From an uncultured Pelagibacteraceae bacterium (GTDB taxonomy: Bacteria > Pseudomonadota > Alphaproteobacteria > Pelagibacterales > Pelagibacteraceae), in contig CACJLY010000010.1 of NCBI GenBank assembly GCA_902594335.1, forward strand, positions 1-44,890: 44,890 nt of DNA. Direction: 5' to 3'. Below the pieces are notes generated by a model. That model made no database searches. It was not told where the DNA came from and was given only the letters and a program-made list of their open reading frames with translations. Position numbers and translations under genes: made by a program. Of the stretch, positions 1-7,599 are shown piece by piece (within the stretch, counting starts at the first letter, position 1; every line of letters begins with the position of its first letter).

Positions 1-354
1 TTCACATGCTTCTTTTAAAAAATTTTTATCTTTTATTGCAGCACTTCCTAAAATAACTTTCTCTACACCTGCATCAGTATATTTTTGAATACTTTCAAAA
101 CTTCTTACACCTCCACCAATTTCAATATTTAGATCGAGTTTGCCAACAATTTCGGCAATAATATCGATATTTATAGTCTCGCCTATCAATGCACCATCAA
201 GGTCGACTATGTGTAAATTTTTAAAACCATGATCTTTATATTTGCTAGCTTGGTCAACCGGGGACATGTCATATTCAGTTTTATTATTAAAGTCTCCTTT
301 GATTAATCTTACACACTTTTGATCTTTGATATCTATTGCAGGGAAAATTTTCAT
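1..354 (-). CDS. hisA: Phosphoribosylformimino-AICAR ribotide isomerase HisA (partial, N-terminal part)
   Basis: This is the first 118 residues of HisA, the cytosolic (beta/alpha)8-barrel isomerase of histidine synthesis that opens the ribose of ProFAR to give PRFAR. The gene runs off the left edge of the window. The start reads MKIFPAIDIK, with the catalytic aspartate in AIDI (residue 8). HIVDLDGA and IEIGGGVRS follow, the phosphate-binding signatures of the HisA/HisF fold. The ATG (352-354) overlaps the TGA of the lyase-like gene upstream by four bases (ATGA), so the two are probably translationally coupled. It is the downstream member of hisB-hisH-[lyase]-hisA. The family is certain; only the C-terminal half is missing. 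Confidence 0.96.
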   Translation of the reverse strand, partial: MKIFPAIDIKDQKCVRLIKGDFNNKTEYDMSPVDQASKYKDHGFKNLHIVDLDGALIGETINIDIIAEIVGKLDLNIEIGGGVRSFESIQKYTDAGVEKVILGSAAIKDKNFLKEACE

Positions 355-1232
355 TTAAAAGTCTGACTTTCTATTTCTTTACAAGAGTATCCTAGTTCCT
401 TTAGTTTTAGTTTTTTACACTTATTTCCATGTCTAACTTCATCATAATAAACAACTTGAGTTGGATCAGGACCAGGTGTCCTAGAAATAAAAGACCTATA
501 AATACCTATATGAAAAACCATGTTGTCTATTTTTTCTTTTGTCATCCCTATGTGTTGAGCTTTTAGTTTCCCATTTATCCAAACTTTAAAAAAACCATCT
601 TTTTTATCGGTCCATTTGGCGTTTACTAAGATATCATTCCATTTTCCAAGCATATCTCTCTGATCAATCAGTAATTTAGGATTATTATTATTTCCCCCAA
701 TATAACGGTCAACTTCTAACCAATAACTATCTGGAATAAGAACCCCTTGGTTTTCAAAAGCGAACGCTGGCGGATTATCACCATCATTATGAAATTGACC
801 CAACATAGTTTTAGTTGGAAAAAGAGTTTTATAATCATCAGGCAAAAAAATTGACCATGCAGTCCAAGTTGTTTTTTTATTTACACAACAAATCATTAGT
901 TCAACTCTTTCTCTATCATTTTTCTTATCCCAACCCCAACCATCACCATTTCTCACCTCAAATCTCAATGATTGCTCTCCTAATCTCACTGGAAAATTGT
1001 CTGATTTTTTTACAATCTTTAAAACATGTTTTCTAGTATCTTTATCACTTTTCAAAATAGCAGGATGGTTTGGTCTCCAATTGTGAAATTTTCCATTAAC
1101 ATCTTTTACCCCTTTAAAACCTTGGACTAAATCTTTATTTTTTTTTATTTCTTTTAAAATTGACTCAACATTTGCATTACTAAAACTTGTAAGTAAAAAA
1201 AAAACGTAAATTATATAAATAAGAATTCTCAT
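351..1232 (-). CDS. Secreted heparin-lyase-like polysaccharide lyase inside the his operon
   Basis: This 293-residue protein has a signal peptide (about residues 1-20, ending SNA). The rest resembles the jelly-roll polysaccharide lyases of the heparinase I type (Pfam Polysacc_lyase, PF14099). Visible landmarks are RFEVR (90-94), RERVEL (107-112), GQFHND (145-150), GFFKVWINGKL (213-223), GIYRS (243-247) and YYDEVRHG (262-269), the usual order of beta strands in that fold. It probably acts outside the inner membrane on an acidic polysaccharide, but the substrate cannot be read from sequence. It lies 3 bases after hisH and overlaps hisA by 4 bases, so it must be co-transcribed with histidine synthesis genes, an unexpected partner. 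Family placement is by motif memory, not by search; a non-catalytic carbohydrate-binding role is possible. Confidence 0.75.
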   Translation of the reverse strand: MRILIYIIYVFFLLTSFSNANVESILKEIKKNKDLVQGFKGVKDVNGKFHNWRPNHPAILKSDKDTRKHVLKIVKKSDNFPVRLGEQSLRFEVRNGDGWGWDKKNDRERVELMICCVNKKTTWTAWSIFLPDDYKTLFPTKTMLGQFHNDGDNPPAFAFENQGVLIPDSYWLEVDRYIGGNNNNPKLLIDQRDMLGKWNDILVNAKWTDKKDGFFKVWINGKLKAQHIGMTKEKIDNMVFHIGIYRSFISRTPGPDPTQVVYYDEVRHGNKCKKLKLKELGYSCKEIESQTFK

Positions 1233-1235
1233 ATT

Positions 1236-1862
1236 TTAAATATTTATAAAATTGCTAATTAATTTTAATCCAATTTTATCACTCTTTTCAGGGTGAAATT
1301 GAGTGCCAAATATGTTTTCTTTTTCAGCAGCACAAACAACATTAGATGAGTAATCAGTTGTTGCTGAAATTACAGATTTATCTTCGGGTACGAACTCATA
1401 ACTATGAACAAAGTACATGTGGGATTTATTTTCTATTTCTTTGAAAATCTTACTTTCTTTAGTTATATTAATTTCATTCCAACCAATGTGTGGAAGCTTA
1501 AACTTGCCGCCCTGGTTGTCAATTTTAGATACTTTACCTGAGATCCATCCTAAACCTTTAGTTTCAACTTCCTCAAAGCCAATATCAGCAAACATTTGAA
1601 GACCAACACAAATTCCAAGAATTGGTTTTTTACTTTCTAATGCAAATTCATTAAGAGTATCTATCAAACCATTAATATTCTTAATCCCATCAATGCAGCT
1701 TTTAAAAGATCCTTGCCCAGGTAATACAACTTTATCGCTAGTTTTTATGGTTGAAAGATCTGATGTTACTTCAATGTTTGCTTTATCTTTTGCAATTTCC
1801 TTAAACGAATTAATTACAGAACTTATGTTCCCTGAATTATAGTCAACAATTGTGACATTCAT
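1236..1862 (-). CDS. hisH: Imidazole glycerol phosphate synthase, glutaminase subunit HisH
   Basis: HisH is the class I glutamine amidotransferase that feeds ammonia to HisF, which turns PRFAR into imidazole glycerol phosphate and AICAR. The 208 residues match the usual length. The catalytic triad is visible: Cys85 in GICVGLQM, and His190 and Glu192 in TQFHPEKS. The oxyanion-strand motif reads LPGQGSF (48-53) where most HisH have PGVGAF. It follows hisB by 5 bases and precedes the lyase-like gene by 3, so all four are one transcription unit. The partner hisF is not in the window and would be expected beyond the left edge after hisA. Confidence 0.96.
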   Translation of the reverse strand: MNVTIVDYNSGNISSVINSFKEIAKDKANIEVTSDLSTIKTSDKVVLPGQGSFKSCIDGIKNINGLIDTLNEFALESKKPILGICVGLQMFADIGFEEVETKGLGWISGKVSKIDNQGGKFKLPHIGWNEINITKESKIFKEIENKSHMYFVHSYEFVPEDKSVISATTDYSSNVVCAAEKENIFGTQFHPEKSDKIGLKLISNFINI

Positions 1863-1867
1863 TAAAT

Positions 1868-2458
1868 TTATAAAGAACCTTTTGTAGAAGGTATTGTAGT
1901 TTTATTTCTTGGATCCATCTCTAAAGCAGCACGCAATGATCTTGCTAATCCTTTAAAGCAAGATTCGATTATGTGGTGACTGTTATCACCATAAATATTT
2001 TCAATGTGCAAAGTAATTCCTGCAGCTTGTGAAAAGGCTTGGAACCATTCTTTAAATAACTCTGTATCCATTTCACCTAATTTTTCTACTTTTAATTTTA
2101 CTTTCCAAATTAAATAAGGTCTATTTGAAACATCGATTGCAACTCTAGTTAATGTTTCATCCATTGGTATCATTGCATGAGCATATCTTTTAATACCTAC
2201 AAACTTTTTTGACGCTTTTTTTAAACATTCGCCAATTGCAATTCCCGTATCTTCTGTTGTGTGGTGAAGATCAATATGCGTATCACCTTTAGCTTTGATA
2301 TTCATATCCATTGAAGAGTGTTTTGATAATTGCTCAAGCATGTGATCTAAAAATCCTATGCCTGTGTCAACTTTGTACTTGCCCTTACCATCAATATTTA
2401 AATCAACGCTGATGTTGGTCTCTTTTGTTTTTCTACTTATTTTGGCTTTACGTTTCAT
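1868..2458 (-). CDS. hisB: Imidazoleglycerol-phosphate dehydratase HisB
   Basis: HisB dehydrates imidazole glycerol phosphate to imidazole acetol phosphate using two manganese ions. The metal-binding motifs are clear: HHTTED (residues 65-70) and, near the C-terminus, [11 protein letters not shown]. The open frame extends upstream to an ATG at 2539, but I place the start at the ATG at 2456-2458. That gives 196 residues, the family length for monofunctional HisB, starting [14 protein letters not shown]. The extra 27 codons have no family counterpart and would cover the putative hslV promoter (2514-2542). It is the first gene of the hisB-hisH-lyase-hisA unit and is divergent from hslVU. Confidence 0.95.
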   Translation of the reverse strand: MKRKAKISRKTKETNISVDLNIDGKGKYKVDTGIGFLDHMLEQLSKHSSMDMNIKAKGDTHIDLHHTTEDTGIAIGECLKKASKKFVGIKRYAHAMIPMDETLTRVAIDVSNRPYLIWKVKLKVEKLGEMDTELFKEWFQAFSQAAGITLHIENIYGDNSHHIIESCFKGLARSLRAALEMDPRNKTTIPSTKGSL

Positions 2459-2513
2459 AATTTGAAAAGGTATATATCTATTATTCAAATATGGCAATAA
2501 TTCTAGCCTTGGT

Positions 2514-2542
2514 CTTGAACTATTGTATTTAGTATCCATCTA
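2514..2542 (+). promoter_or_regulatory. Heat-shock (sigma32/RpoH-type) promoter of hslV, predicted leaderless
   Basis: CTTGAAC (2514-2520) is followed by a 13-base spacer and ATCCATCTA (2534-2542). This fits the RpoH consensus CTTGAAA / CCCCATNTA with one mismatch in the -35 and two in the -10. Exactly six bases separate the -10 from the hslV ATG at 2549, so initiation would fall on or next to the start codon. There is no Shine-Dalgarno sequence. The grpE promoter at 41144-41172 has the same geometry. Confidence 0.65.
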
Positions 2543-2548
2543 TATCCC

Positions 2549-3064
2549 ATGACAACAATAGTATTAGTAAGAAAAAATAATGAAGTAGTAGTTGCTGGTG
2601 ATGGCCAAGTTAGTATGGGAAATACAGTAATTAAGAAAACTGCAAATAAAGTTCGTAAGATTGAGAAAAGAAATGTGATTGCAGGATTTGCTGGGTCTAC
2701 TGCAGATGCTTTAACATTATTTGAGAGATTAGAATCAAAGTTAGAAAAACATGCTGGAAATCTAGCAAGAGCAGCTGTCGAATTAGCTAAAGATTGGCGA
2801 ACAGATAAGTATTTAAGAAGATTAGAAGCCTTAATGGCTGTTGGTGATAAAGAAAATAGTTTTATTATTTCAGGAACTGGTGATGTTTTAGAGCCTGAAG
2901 GTGATGTCATTGGAATAGGATCAGGTGGAAATTATGCATTGGCTTCAGCAAAAGTATTGATGGATACAGATTTATCTGCAGAAGAAGTTGCAAAAAAAGC
3001 AATTAAAGTTGCATCTGAAATATGTGTTTTCACAAATGATAATTGCAATATAGAGAAAATTTAA
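2549..3064 (+). CDS. hslV: ATP-dependent protease proteolytic subunit HslV (ClpQ)
   Basis: HslV is the threonine peptidase of the two-component HslUV protease, a dodecamer capped by HslU hexamers in the cytosol. Its 171 residues follow the family from end to end: TTIVLVRK at the start, [42 protein letters not shown], and [13 protein letters not shown] near the end. The catalytic Thr is residue 2, so only the initiator Met needs removal and there is no propeptide, which fixes the start. hslU begins two bases after its TAA. A sigma32-like promoter sits immediately upstream, in line with its heat-shock role. Confidence 0.97.
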   Translation: MTTIVLVRKNNEVVVAGDGQVSMGNTVIKKTANKVRKIEKRNVIAGFAGSTADALTLFERLESKLEKHAGNLARAAVELAKDWRTDKYLRRLEALMAVGDKENSFIISGTGDVLEPEGDVIGIGSGGNYALASAKVLMDTDLSAEEVAKKAIKVASEICVFTNDNCNIEKI

Positions 3065-3065
3065 T

Positions 3066-4436
3066 ATGGAAAAATCAAACGTCACAACATTGCCTAACGC
3101 TAAAGTAAAAAAAGAAAAAAATAGTATTCAAAATTCATTATCTCCAAGAGAAATAGTTTCTGAATTAGATAGATTTGTTGTTGGACAAAATAATGCAAAA
3201 AGAGCTGTTGCAATTGCTTTAAGAAATAGATGGAGAAGACAAGCTTTAGAAGGTGACATGAAAGATGAAGTCCTTCCAAAAAATATTTTAATGATGGGGC
3301 CAACAGGTGTTGGTAAAACAGAAATATCTAGAAGGTTGTCAAAATTAGCTGAAGCACCCTTTGTAAAAGTTGAGGCTACAAGATTTACCGAAGTAGGTTA
3401 TGTTGGAAGAGATGTTGAACAAATTATTAGAGATCTTTTAGAAATTGCAATTGCAATGGAAAAAGTGAAAAAAAGAAAAGAAGTTCACGCTAAAGCACAG
3501 AAATTAGCTGAGGATAGAGTTCTTGATGCAATTGTTGGAAATAAAGCAAGTGTTGCAACACGTGAAAGTTTTAGAAAAAGATTAAGAGATGGTGATTTAG
3601 ATGACAATGAGATTGAGATAGCTGTAACTGAGAGTGGTGGAGGAATGCCATCATTTGAAATCCCTGGTATGCCGGGTGCAAATGTTGGAATGATTAATAT
3701 TTCAGACATGCTTGGTAAATCTATGGGTCAAAAAGCTAAGAAGAAAAAAATGTCAGTAAAAGAATCTCATGATATATTACTTAACGAAGAAGCTGATAAA
3801 TTAATCGAACAAGATAAAATTATTAAATCTGCAAAAAACACAACTGAAAATAATGGTATCGTATTTTTAGATGAAATAGATAAGATTTCTGCAAGAACTG
3901 ATAGAGTTGGTGGAGATGTTTCAAGAGAAGGTGTTCAAAGAGACTTACTTCCGCTTATTGAAGGAACGACAGTAAGTACAAAATACGGTCCAATAAAAAC
4001 TGATCACATATTATTCATAGCTTCTGGAGCATTCCAGTTAGCAAAACCATCAGATCTTTTGCCTGAGCTTCAGGGAAGACTTCCAATCAGAGTTGAGCTG
4101 GATGCATTGAATAGTGAGGATTTTAAGCGAATTTTAAAAGAGCCAGACAATAGTCTTATTAAACAATACAAAGCTTTACTTAAAACTGAAAACGTTGATT
4201 TAGAATTTACTGAAGATGGAATTGATACAATTGCAACAATTGCAAGCGAAGTAAATACAACAGTCGAAAATATTGGTGCTAGAAGATTGCATACTATAAT
4301 TGAAAGAGTTTTAGATGAAATTAGTTTTACGGCAACAGATAGAGCTGGTGAAAAGATCAGTATAGACTCGGATTATATAAAGAAAAATATTGGTGAACTT
4401 GTTAAGGACGCAGACTTGTCAAAGTTTATTTTGTAA
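3066..4436 (+). CDS. hslU: ATP-dependent protease ATPase subunit HslU (ClpY)
   Basis: HslU is the AAA+ unfoldase that feeds substrates to HslV. The 456 residues contain the Walker A motif GPTGVGKTE (78-86), the GYVG pore loop (111-114) that grips substrate, a variable lysine-rich intermediate (I) domain (about 120-240) and Walker B VFLDE (266-270). Sensor 2 follows in GARRLHT. The C-terminal SKFIL tail is the segment that docks into HslV and switches it on. The gene starts two bases after hslV and is convergent with smr, its stop ending three bases before the smr stop. No terminator with a GC-rich stem is visible between them. Confidence 0.97.
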   Translation: MEKSNVTTLPNAKVKKEKNSIQNSLSPREIVSELDRFVVGQNNAKRAVAIALRNRWRRQALEGDMKDEVLPKNILMMGPTGVGKTEISRRLSKLAEAPFVKVEATRFTEVGYVGRDVEQIIRDLLEIAIAMEKVKKRKEVHAKAQKLAEDRVLDAIVGNKASVATRESFRKRLRDGDLDDNEIEIAVTESGGGMPSFEIPGMPGANVGMINISDMLGKSMGQKAKKKKMSVKESHDILLNEEADKLIEQDKIIKSAKNTTENNGIVFLDEIDKISARTDRVGGDVSREGVQRDLLPLIEGTTVSTKYGPIKTDHILFIASGAFQLAKPSDLLPELQGRLPIRVELDALNSEDFKRILKEPDNSLIKQYKALLKTENVDLEFTEDGIDTIATIASEVNTTVENIGARRLHTIIERVLDEISFTATDRAGEKISIDSDYIKKNIGELVKDADLSKFIL

Positions 4437-4439
4437 ACA

Positions 4440-4856
4440 TTATCTTTTTTTTCTTAAAAAAATATCAAAATTTCCAACTGATGGATTTTCAACAGCATCA
4501 AAATCTATACTTATAATTTTTTCCATTAAGTGACCATTACCTCTAATAAAATTAGGTACTGAGTATTTTAATATACTCAAATTACTAGATTGATATGGGT
4601 CATTTAAATTTTTTGATCTTAAGCCCTTTCCTGTAATGACATTAATTTTATTAACTCCTTTAATGAAACATTCTTCTATATAAGAAGTCATCTTGTGATT
4701 TGCTTCCTCTAGAGTATATCCATGCAAATCAATAGATCTTTCGATATATCTCTTTGGTGTTGAAGAAAATTTTTGATCTTTATTTTCTAATTTATCAGTA
4801 CTATTTAAAAACTCTTGCCAATCTTGTTTATCTTTATCTGATATTTTTTTGTTCAA
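4440..4856 (-). CDS. Smr-domain protein (MutS2 C-terminal-type nuclease domain)
   Basis: This is a 138-residue protein whose C-terminal two thirds is a Smr domain: SIDLHGYT with DLHG at 43-46 and TGKGLRSK with TGKG at 75-78, both hallmark loops. Smr domains bind and in several cases cut nucleic acid, and some act on stalled ribosomes or mRNAs; the target here is unknown. The only usable start is TTG (4854-4856), placed directly after the TAG (4857-4859) of the Tim44-like gene and in the same frame, so initiation presumably depends on the terminating ribosome. Stand-alone Smr proteins next to tim44-type genes are usual in alphaproteobacteria, as I recall with mltA between them; that gene is absent here. 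Confidence 0.87.
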   Translation of the reverse strand: MNKKISDKDKQDWQEFLNSTDKLENKDQKFSSTPKRYIERSIDLHGYTLEEANHKMTSYIEECFIKGVNKINVITGKGLRSKNLNDPYQSSNLSILKYSVPNFIRGNGHLMEKIISIDFDAVENPSVGNFDIFLRKKR

Positions 4857-5447
4857 CTAAGCCTGGGTGTCAACTATTAACCAGTTAGGATTTTTTGATG
4901 TACTATCTTTTGTAAATTTCCAAGTATCTAGCACTTTTTTAACTTTTTGAGCGTCACCTGATACAACTTTATTATCTTTATCTTTAATACAGGATATTAT
5001 TTCACATACAAATTCAACAGTTACTTCAAGCATATTTTTATTTTGATTATGCTCTTTGATTTCTGCCGAATTAATTCCGATAAACGTAGTATCAGAAGTA
5101 ACATTTCTTGCTTTTTTATCTTTGATTGCTTCGTCAAACTGCTCGTATACATTTTTCGCTAAAAGATTTTTTATTGATTTTAGATCCCCTTTAGAGAAAC
5201 TAGTAATAATGCTTTCATAAGCAATTTTAGCACCATTTAAAAAATCTTTCTTTGCTGCGTCGTCAAATGTATTAGCATTTAAAATTGGAGAAGTTTTTGT
5301 TTCTGGGACCTCTTCGTGAGGAAAACTTGAATTAATATTTTCTTCAAAACCAGTTTTTTTACCTAAAATTCCTCTTAATCTTAGGAAAATAAAACCCGCT
5401 ATCATTGCCAATAATATTATATCGATGTACTCAAAGCTGTAACTCAT
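4857..5447 (-). CDS. Tim44-like domain membrane protein
   Basis: This 196-residue protein has an N-terminal membrane anchor (about residues 8-26), a polar linker, and a Tim44-like alpha+beta domain from about residue 65 to the end. The domain includes FLNGAKIAYESIITSFSKGD, LLAKNVYEQF, a segment on modified protein families' typical VEFVCEI strand, and a closing TWKFTKD...NWLIVDTQA. The family is related to the matrix side of mitochondrial TIM23, and alphaproteobacterial members are inner-membrane proteins of poorly known function, possibly linked to protein export. The neighbouring secB fits that idea. The gene ends in TAG and smr continues in the same frame. Its promoter (5454-5482) places the ATG six bases after the -10 box. 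Confidence 0.85.
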   Translation of the reverse strand: MSYSFEYIDIILLAMIAGFIFLRLRGILGKKTGFEENINSSFPHEEVPETKTSPILNANTFDDAAKKDFLNGAKIAYESIITSFSKGDLKSIKNLLAKNVYEQFDEAIKDKKARNVTSDTTFIGINSAEIKEHNQNKNMLEVTVEFVCEIISCIKDKDNKVVSGDAQKVKKVLDTWKFTKDSTSKNPNWLIVDTQA

Positions 5448-5453
5448 ATATTA

Positions 5454-5482
5454 ATAATATTTACTATGTTGATTAATTTCAA
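5454..5482 (-). promoter_or_regulatory. Sigma70-type promoter of the Tim44-like gene, predicted leaderless
   Basis: On the minus strand TTGAAA (5477-5482), a 17-base spacer and TATTAT (5454-5459) match the -35 and -10 consensus at five of six positions each. Six bases (TAATAT) separate the -10 from the ATG at 5447, so the transcript would begin at the start codon. It is the best sigma70-like promoter in the window. Confidence 0.7.
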
Positions 5483-5505
5483 CCTGCAATTTACATTATA
5501 GACAA

Positions 5506-5934
5506 ATGAACACAGCAATAATTCTCATTTTAGGGATACCTCTTATTGAAATCTACCTATTTATAAAGATTGGATCAGAAATAGGAGCTTTTAACACCAT
5601 TTTATTAATTCTTTCAACTGCGGTTGTAGGTATTTGGTACGCAAGATATGAGGGATTTAACACATTGCGTTCAGGTATGTCTCAGTTAGTTAAAAATGAA
5701 CTACCATTTTATGAAATAGTTTCAGGGGCGGCAATTGCTTTTGCAGCTCTTTTATTAATATTGCCAGGATTTGCTACTGATATTATAGGTATTTTATTGG
5801 TTTTTCCTGTTACAAGAAAAATAATTCTTAGTAAGTATTCAAAAAAAAATACATCTAAAAAAAAAGATAATGATAAACGAAAAAATTATATTGAGGGAGA
5901 ATATGAAGATATAGAGGATAAAGATGGAAAATAA
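5506..5934 (+). CDS. fxsA: FxsA family membrane protein
   Basis: This is a 142-residue inner-membrane protein of the FxsA family. The conserved start PLIEIYLFIKIGSEIGAFNT forms the first helix, followed by TVVGIWYARYEG-type sequence (AVVGIWYARYEG), LPFYEIVSGAAIAFAALLLI and LPGFATDIIGILLVFP, which form two further hydrophobic segments. The tail from about residue 105 is highly charged and lysine-rich. In E. coli overexpressed FxsA eases phage T7 exclusion by the F plasmid; its normal role is unknown. Its stop overlaps the secB start by 11 bases, so the two are co-translated. Divergent from the Tim44-like gene across a 58-base gap holding both promoters. Confidence 0.92.
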   Translation: MNTAIILILGIPLIEIYLFIKIGSEIGAFNTILLILSTAVVGIWYARYEGFNTLRSGMSQLVKNELPFYEIVSGAAIAFAALLLILPGFATDIIGILLVFPVTRKIILSKYSKKNTSKKKDNDKRKNYIEGEYEDIEDKDGK

Positions 5935-6346
5935 ATTTAAAATGATTGTAAGTTATATTAAAGATTTATCAGTTGAAATTCCAAGCCCAGAAGCTTTGGT
6001 AACAATTAGAAATACTATTCCAGAATATAAGATGAAAGTTGATATACAATCAAAACCTTTGAAAAGAAAAATGATAGAGGTTTTAACTACTTTAACATAT
6101 GAGAATCCAAACAAAAAAAAAGAAAAGGGCTTTTTTCAAATCGCATATGCAAATGTCATTGAGATACTTGACTTAAAGATTAATAAGACAGATCTAGAAA
6201 AAATAATATTAAGTGATCTTCAAATTATGATGTATCCAGAGTTAGAGGAAAAGTTTTTGACTATTTTACGATCCTCAGGTTTGCCAGATTTAGAATTTGG
6301 CAACAAGATTGATTTTGAAAAACTATATAAAGAAAGATTAAATTAA
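5924..6346 (+). CDS. secB: Protein-export chaperone SecB
   Basis: SecB is a cytosolic tetrameric chaperone that keeps precursors unfolded and hands them to SecA. The 140 residues carry the family start VSYIKDLSVEIPSPEA (9-24), the KPLKRKMIEVLTTLTYE strand region, FFQIAYANVIEI, and the MYPELEEKFLTILRSSGLPDL helix region matching the family's YPFARE...GGFPPL segment. The usual acidic C-terminal SecA-binding tail is short and not obviously zinc-linked. It overlaps fxsA by 11 bases at its start and dnaQ by four bases tail-to-tail at its end. Numerous secreted proteins in the window (porin, lipoproteins, lyase, FG-GAP protein) are possible clients. Confidence 0.93.
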   Translation: MENKFKMIVSYIKDLSVEIPSPEALVTIRNTIPEYKMKVDIQSKPLKRKMIEVLTTLTYENPNKKKEKGFFQIAYANVIEILDLKINKTDLEKIILSDLQIMMYPELEEKFLTILRSSGLPDLEFGNKIDFEKLYKERLN

Positions 6347-7008
6347 AAGAAATTTTTTTTTAAATTTTTATTAAGAAAATCTTTATGATTCAATAATTCT
6401 TGTTCTGTTGGTTTAATAATTTTTTTATAATAACCTGCACTACCTTTGGAGAAAGAATTATTATTTTCACCATTTTCAACTAGATTTAGTGTAGGTTCTT
6501 TTTGATCAATTAAATTTATATATACTTTTGCAAGTAAATCACAGTCAATCAAAGCAGTATGCTTTTCCCTCCTTGAATTATCAATTCTAAACCTTTTACA
6601 TAATGCATCTAAGCTTATTCCTGATCCTGGAAATTTATTTCGTGCTAATTCTAAAGTATCAATAACATTTTCAGTACTTATCTTTGGCTTTCCAATTATT
6701 GTTAATTCATTATTTAAATGACCAATATCAAATTCGGCATTATGTATAATAATTTTTTTGTCCTTAATAAAATCTATAAAATCATCAGCTATGTCAGCAA
6801 ATTTTTGTTTAGTTGCTAAAAATTCATCAGAATAACCGTGAACTTCAAATGCTTTCTCTGATACTTTTCTTTCAGGGTTTAAGTAAAAATGGAATATATT
6901 TTTTGTTGGTATTAAATTTTCTAACTCTATACAACCAATTTCTACAATTCTATGACCATCTCTAACTGATAAGCCTGTTGTCTCAGTATCTAGAACTATT
7001 TCTTTCAT
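6343..7008 (-). CDS. dnaQ: DNA polymerase III epsilon subunit (3'-5' proofreading exonuclease)
   Basis: DnaQ is the proofreading exonuclease bound to the alpha subunit of the replicative polymerase. The DEDDh motifs are all present: DTETTG (7-12) as ExoI, IIHNAEFDIGHL as ExoII, and HTALIDCDLLAKVY as ExoIII with the catalytic His and Asp. The 221 residues include a short lysine-rich tail after the nuclease domain that probably serves alpha binding. The start overlaps the end of coaE by 26 bases. It is the last gene of ppsR-maf-aroE-coaE-dnaQ, a block known from replication-origin regions of alphaproteobacteria. Confidence 0.95.
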   Translation of the reverse strand: MKEIVLDTETTGLSVRDGHRIVEIGCIELENLIPTKNIFHFYLNPERKVSEKAFEVHGYSDEFLATKQKFADIADDFIDFIKDKKIIIHNAEFDIGHLNNELTIIGKPKISTENVIDTLELARNKFPGSGISLDALCKRFRIDNSRREKHTALIDCDLLAKVYINLIDQKEPTLNLVENGENNNSFSKGSAGYYKKIIKPTEQELLNHKDFLNKNLKKNFF

Positions 7009-7576
7009 TTAAAATTTTTTTTTTAATTATTTTAACTTTTTTTTTCATCACATTTACTGAAAAATTGTTATTTATGACATAGTCAGCTAATTTTTCTTTT
7101 TTAGATAAGATAACCTGGTTTTCTTTAAGATTCTTTAGCAATTTATCATTAAAGTTCGGCCTCTTTTTTAATCTGTTTAAGACCTTAGATTTTTTTGATT
7201 TAACAAAAATAATTATATCTTTTTTTTTATTGAGTTTGTTTTCTATTAATAAAGGGATATCAAAAATAATAACTTCACTCTTCTTATTTCTTATTATAAA
7301 TTTTTTCATATTTTTTCTTACCAAAGGGTGAACAACAGAAGATATAATTTTAAGATTTTTCTTATTTGTGTTAATGGCCGATATAAGCTCTTTTTTTTTA
7401 ATGGGAAATGTTTTTATAAATTTTGGTAATTTCTTTTTTAATTTATTAAAACAATCTTTATTTTTTTTATAAATATATTTTACTTCATCATCTGCATTAA
7501 ATACTGGATATCCAAAAAGCTTTGAAATAAAAGATTTCCCTGAACCTATACCACCAATTATTCCAACTCTAATCAT
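6983..7576 (-). CDS. coaE: Dephospho-CoA kinase CoaE
   Basis: CoaE phosphorylates the 3'-hydroxyl of dephospho-CoA with ATP, the last step of coenzyme A synthesis. The P-loop is GGIGSGKS (about 8-15); NADDEVKYIY follows at the acceptor side, and VVHPLVRKNMKKF and FDIPLLIENKL are conserved lid and core segments. At 197 residues it has normal length but is unusually rich in lysine (long runs of KKK), as low-G+C drift would produce. The 3' end overlaps dnaQ by 26 bases, so the C-terminal residues after about KKKILNE are probably unconstrained. Preceded by aroE with a 23-base gap. Confidence 0.94.
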   Translation of the reverse strand: MIRVGIIGGIGSGKSFISKLFGYPVFNADDEVKYIYKKNKDCFNKLKKKLPKFIKTFPIKKKELISAINTNKKNLKIISSVVHPLVRKNMKKFIIRNKKSEVIIFDIPLLIENKLNKKKDIIIFVKSKKSKVLNRLKKRPNFNDKLLKNLKENQVILSKKEKLADYVINNNFSVNVMKKKVKIIKKKILNERNSSRY

Positions 7577-7599
7577 GTTTAATTTTAAATCTCATAGTT

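Noticed and set aside
815..1036. Plus-strand frame of 73 codons opposite the lyase-like gene
   Set aside because: It is antisense to a gene with clear family motifs and has no family features; a mirror frame of AT-rich coding DNA.
2459..2539. N-terminal extension of hisB to an ATG at 2539
   Set aside because: It makes HisB 27 residues longer than the family, has no recognisable sequence and would cover the hslV promoter. The ATG at 2458 gives the normal length.
3546..3560. CACGTGAAA in hslU as a third parS
   Set aside because: The left half differs from the palindrome at several bases (CAACACGTGAAAG), so ParB recognition is unlikely. A similar partial match near 29793 was dropped for the same reason.
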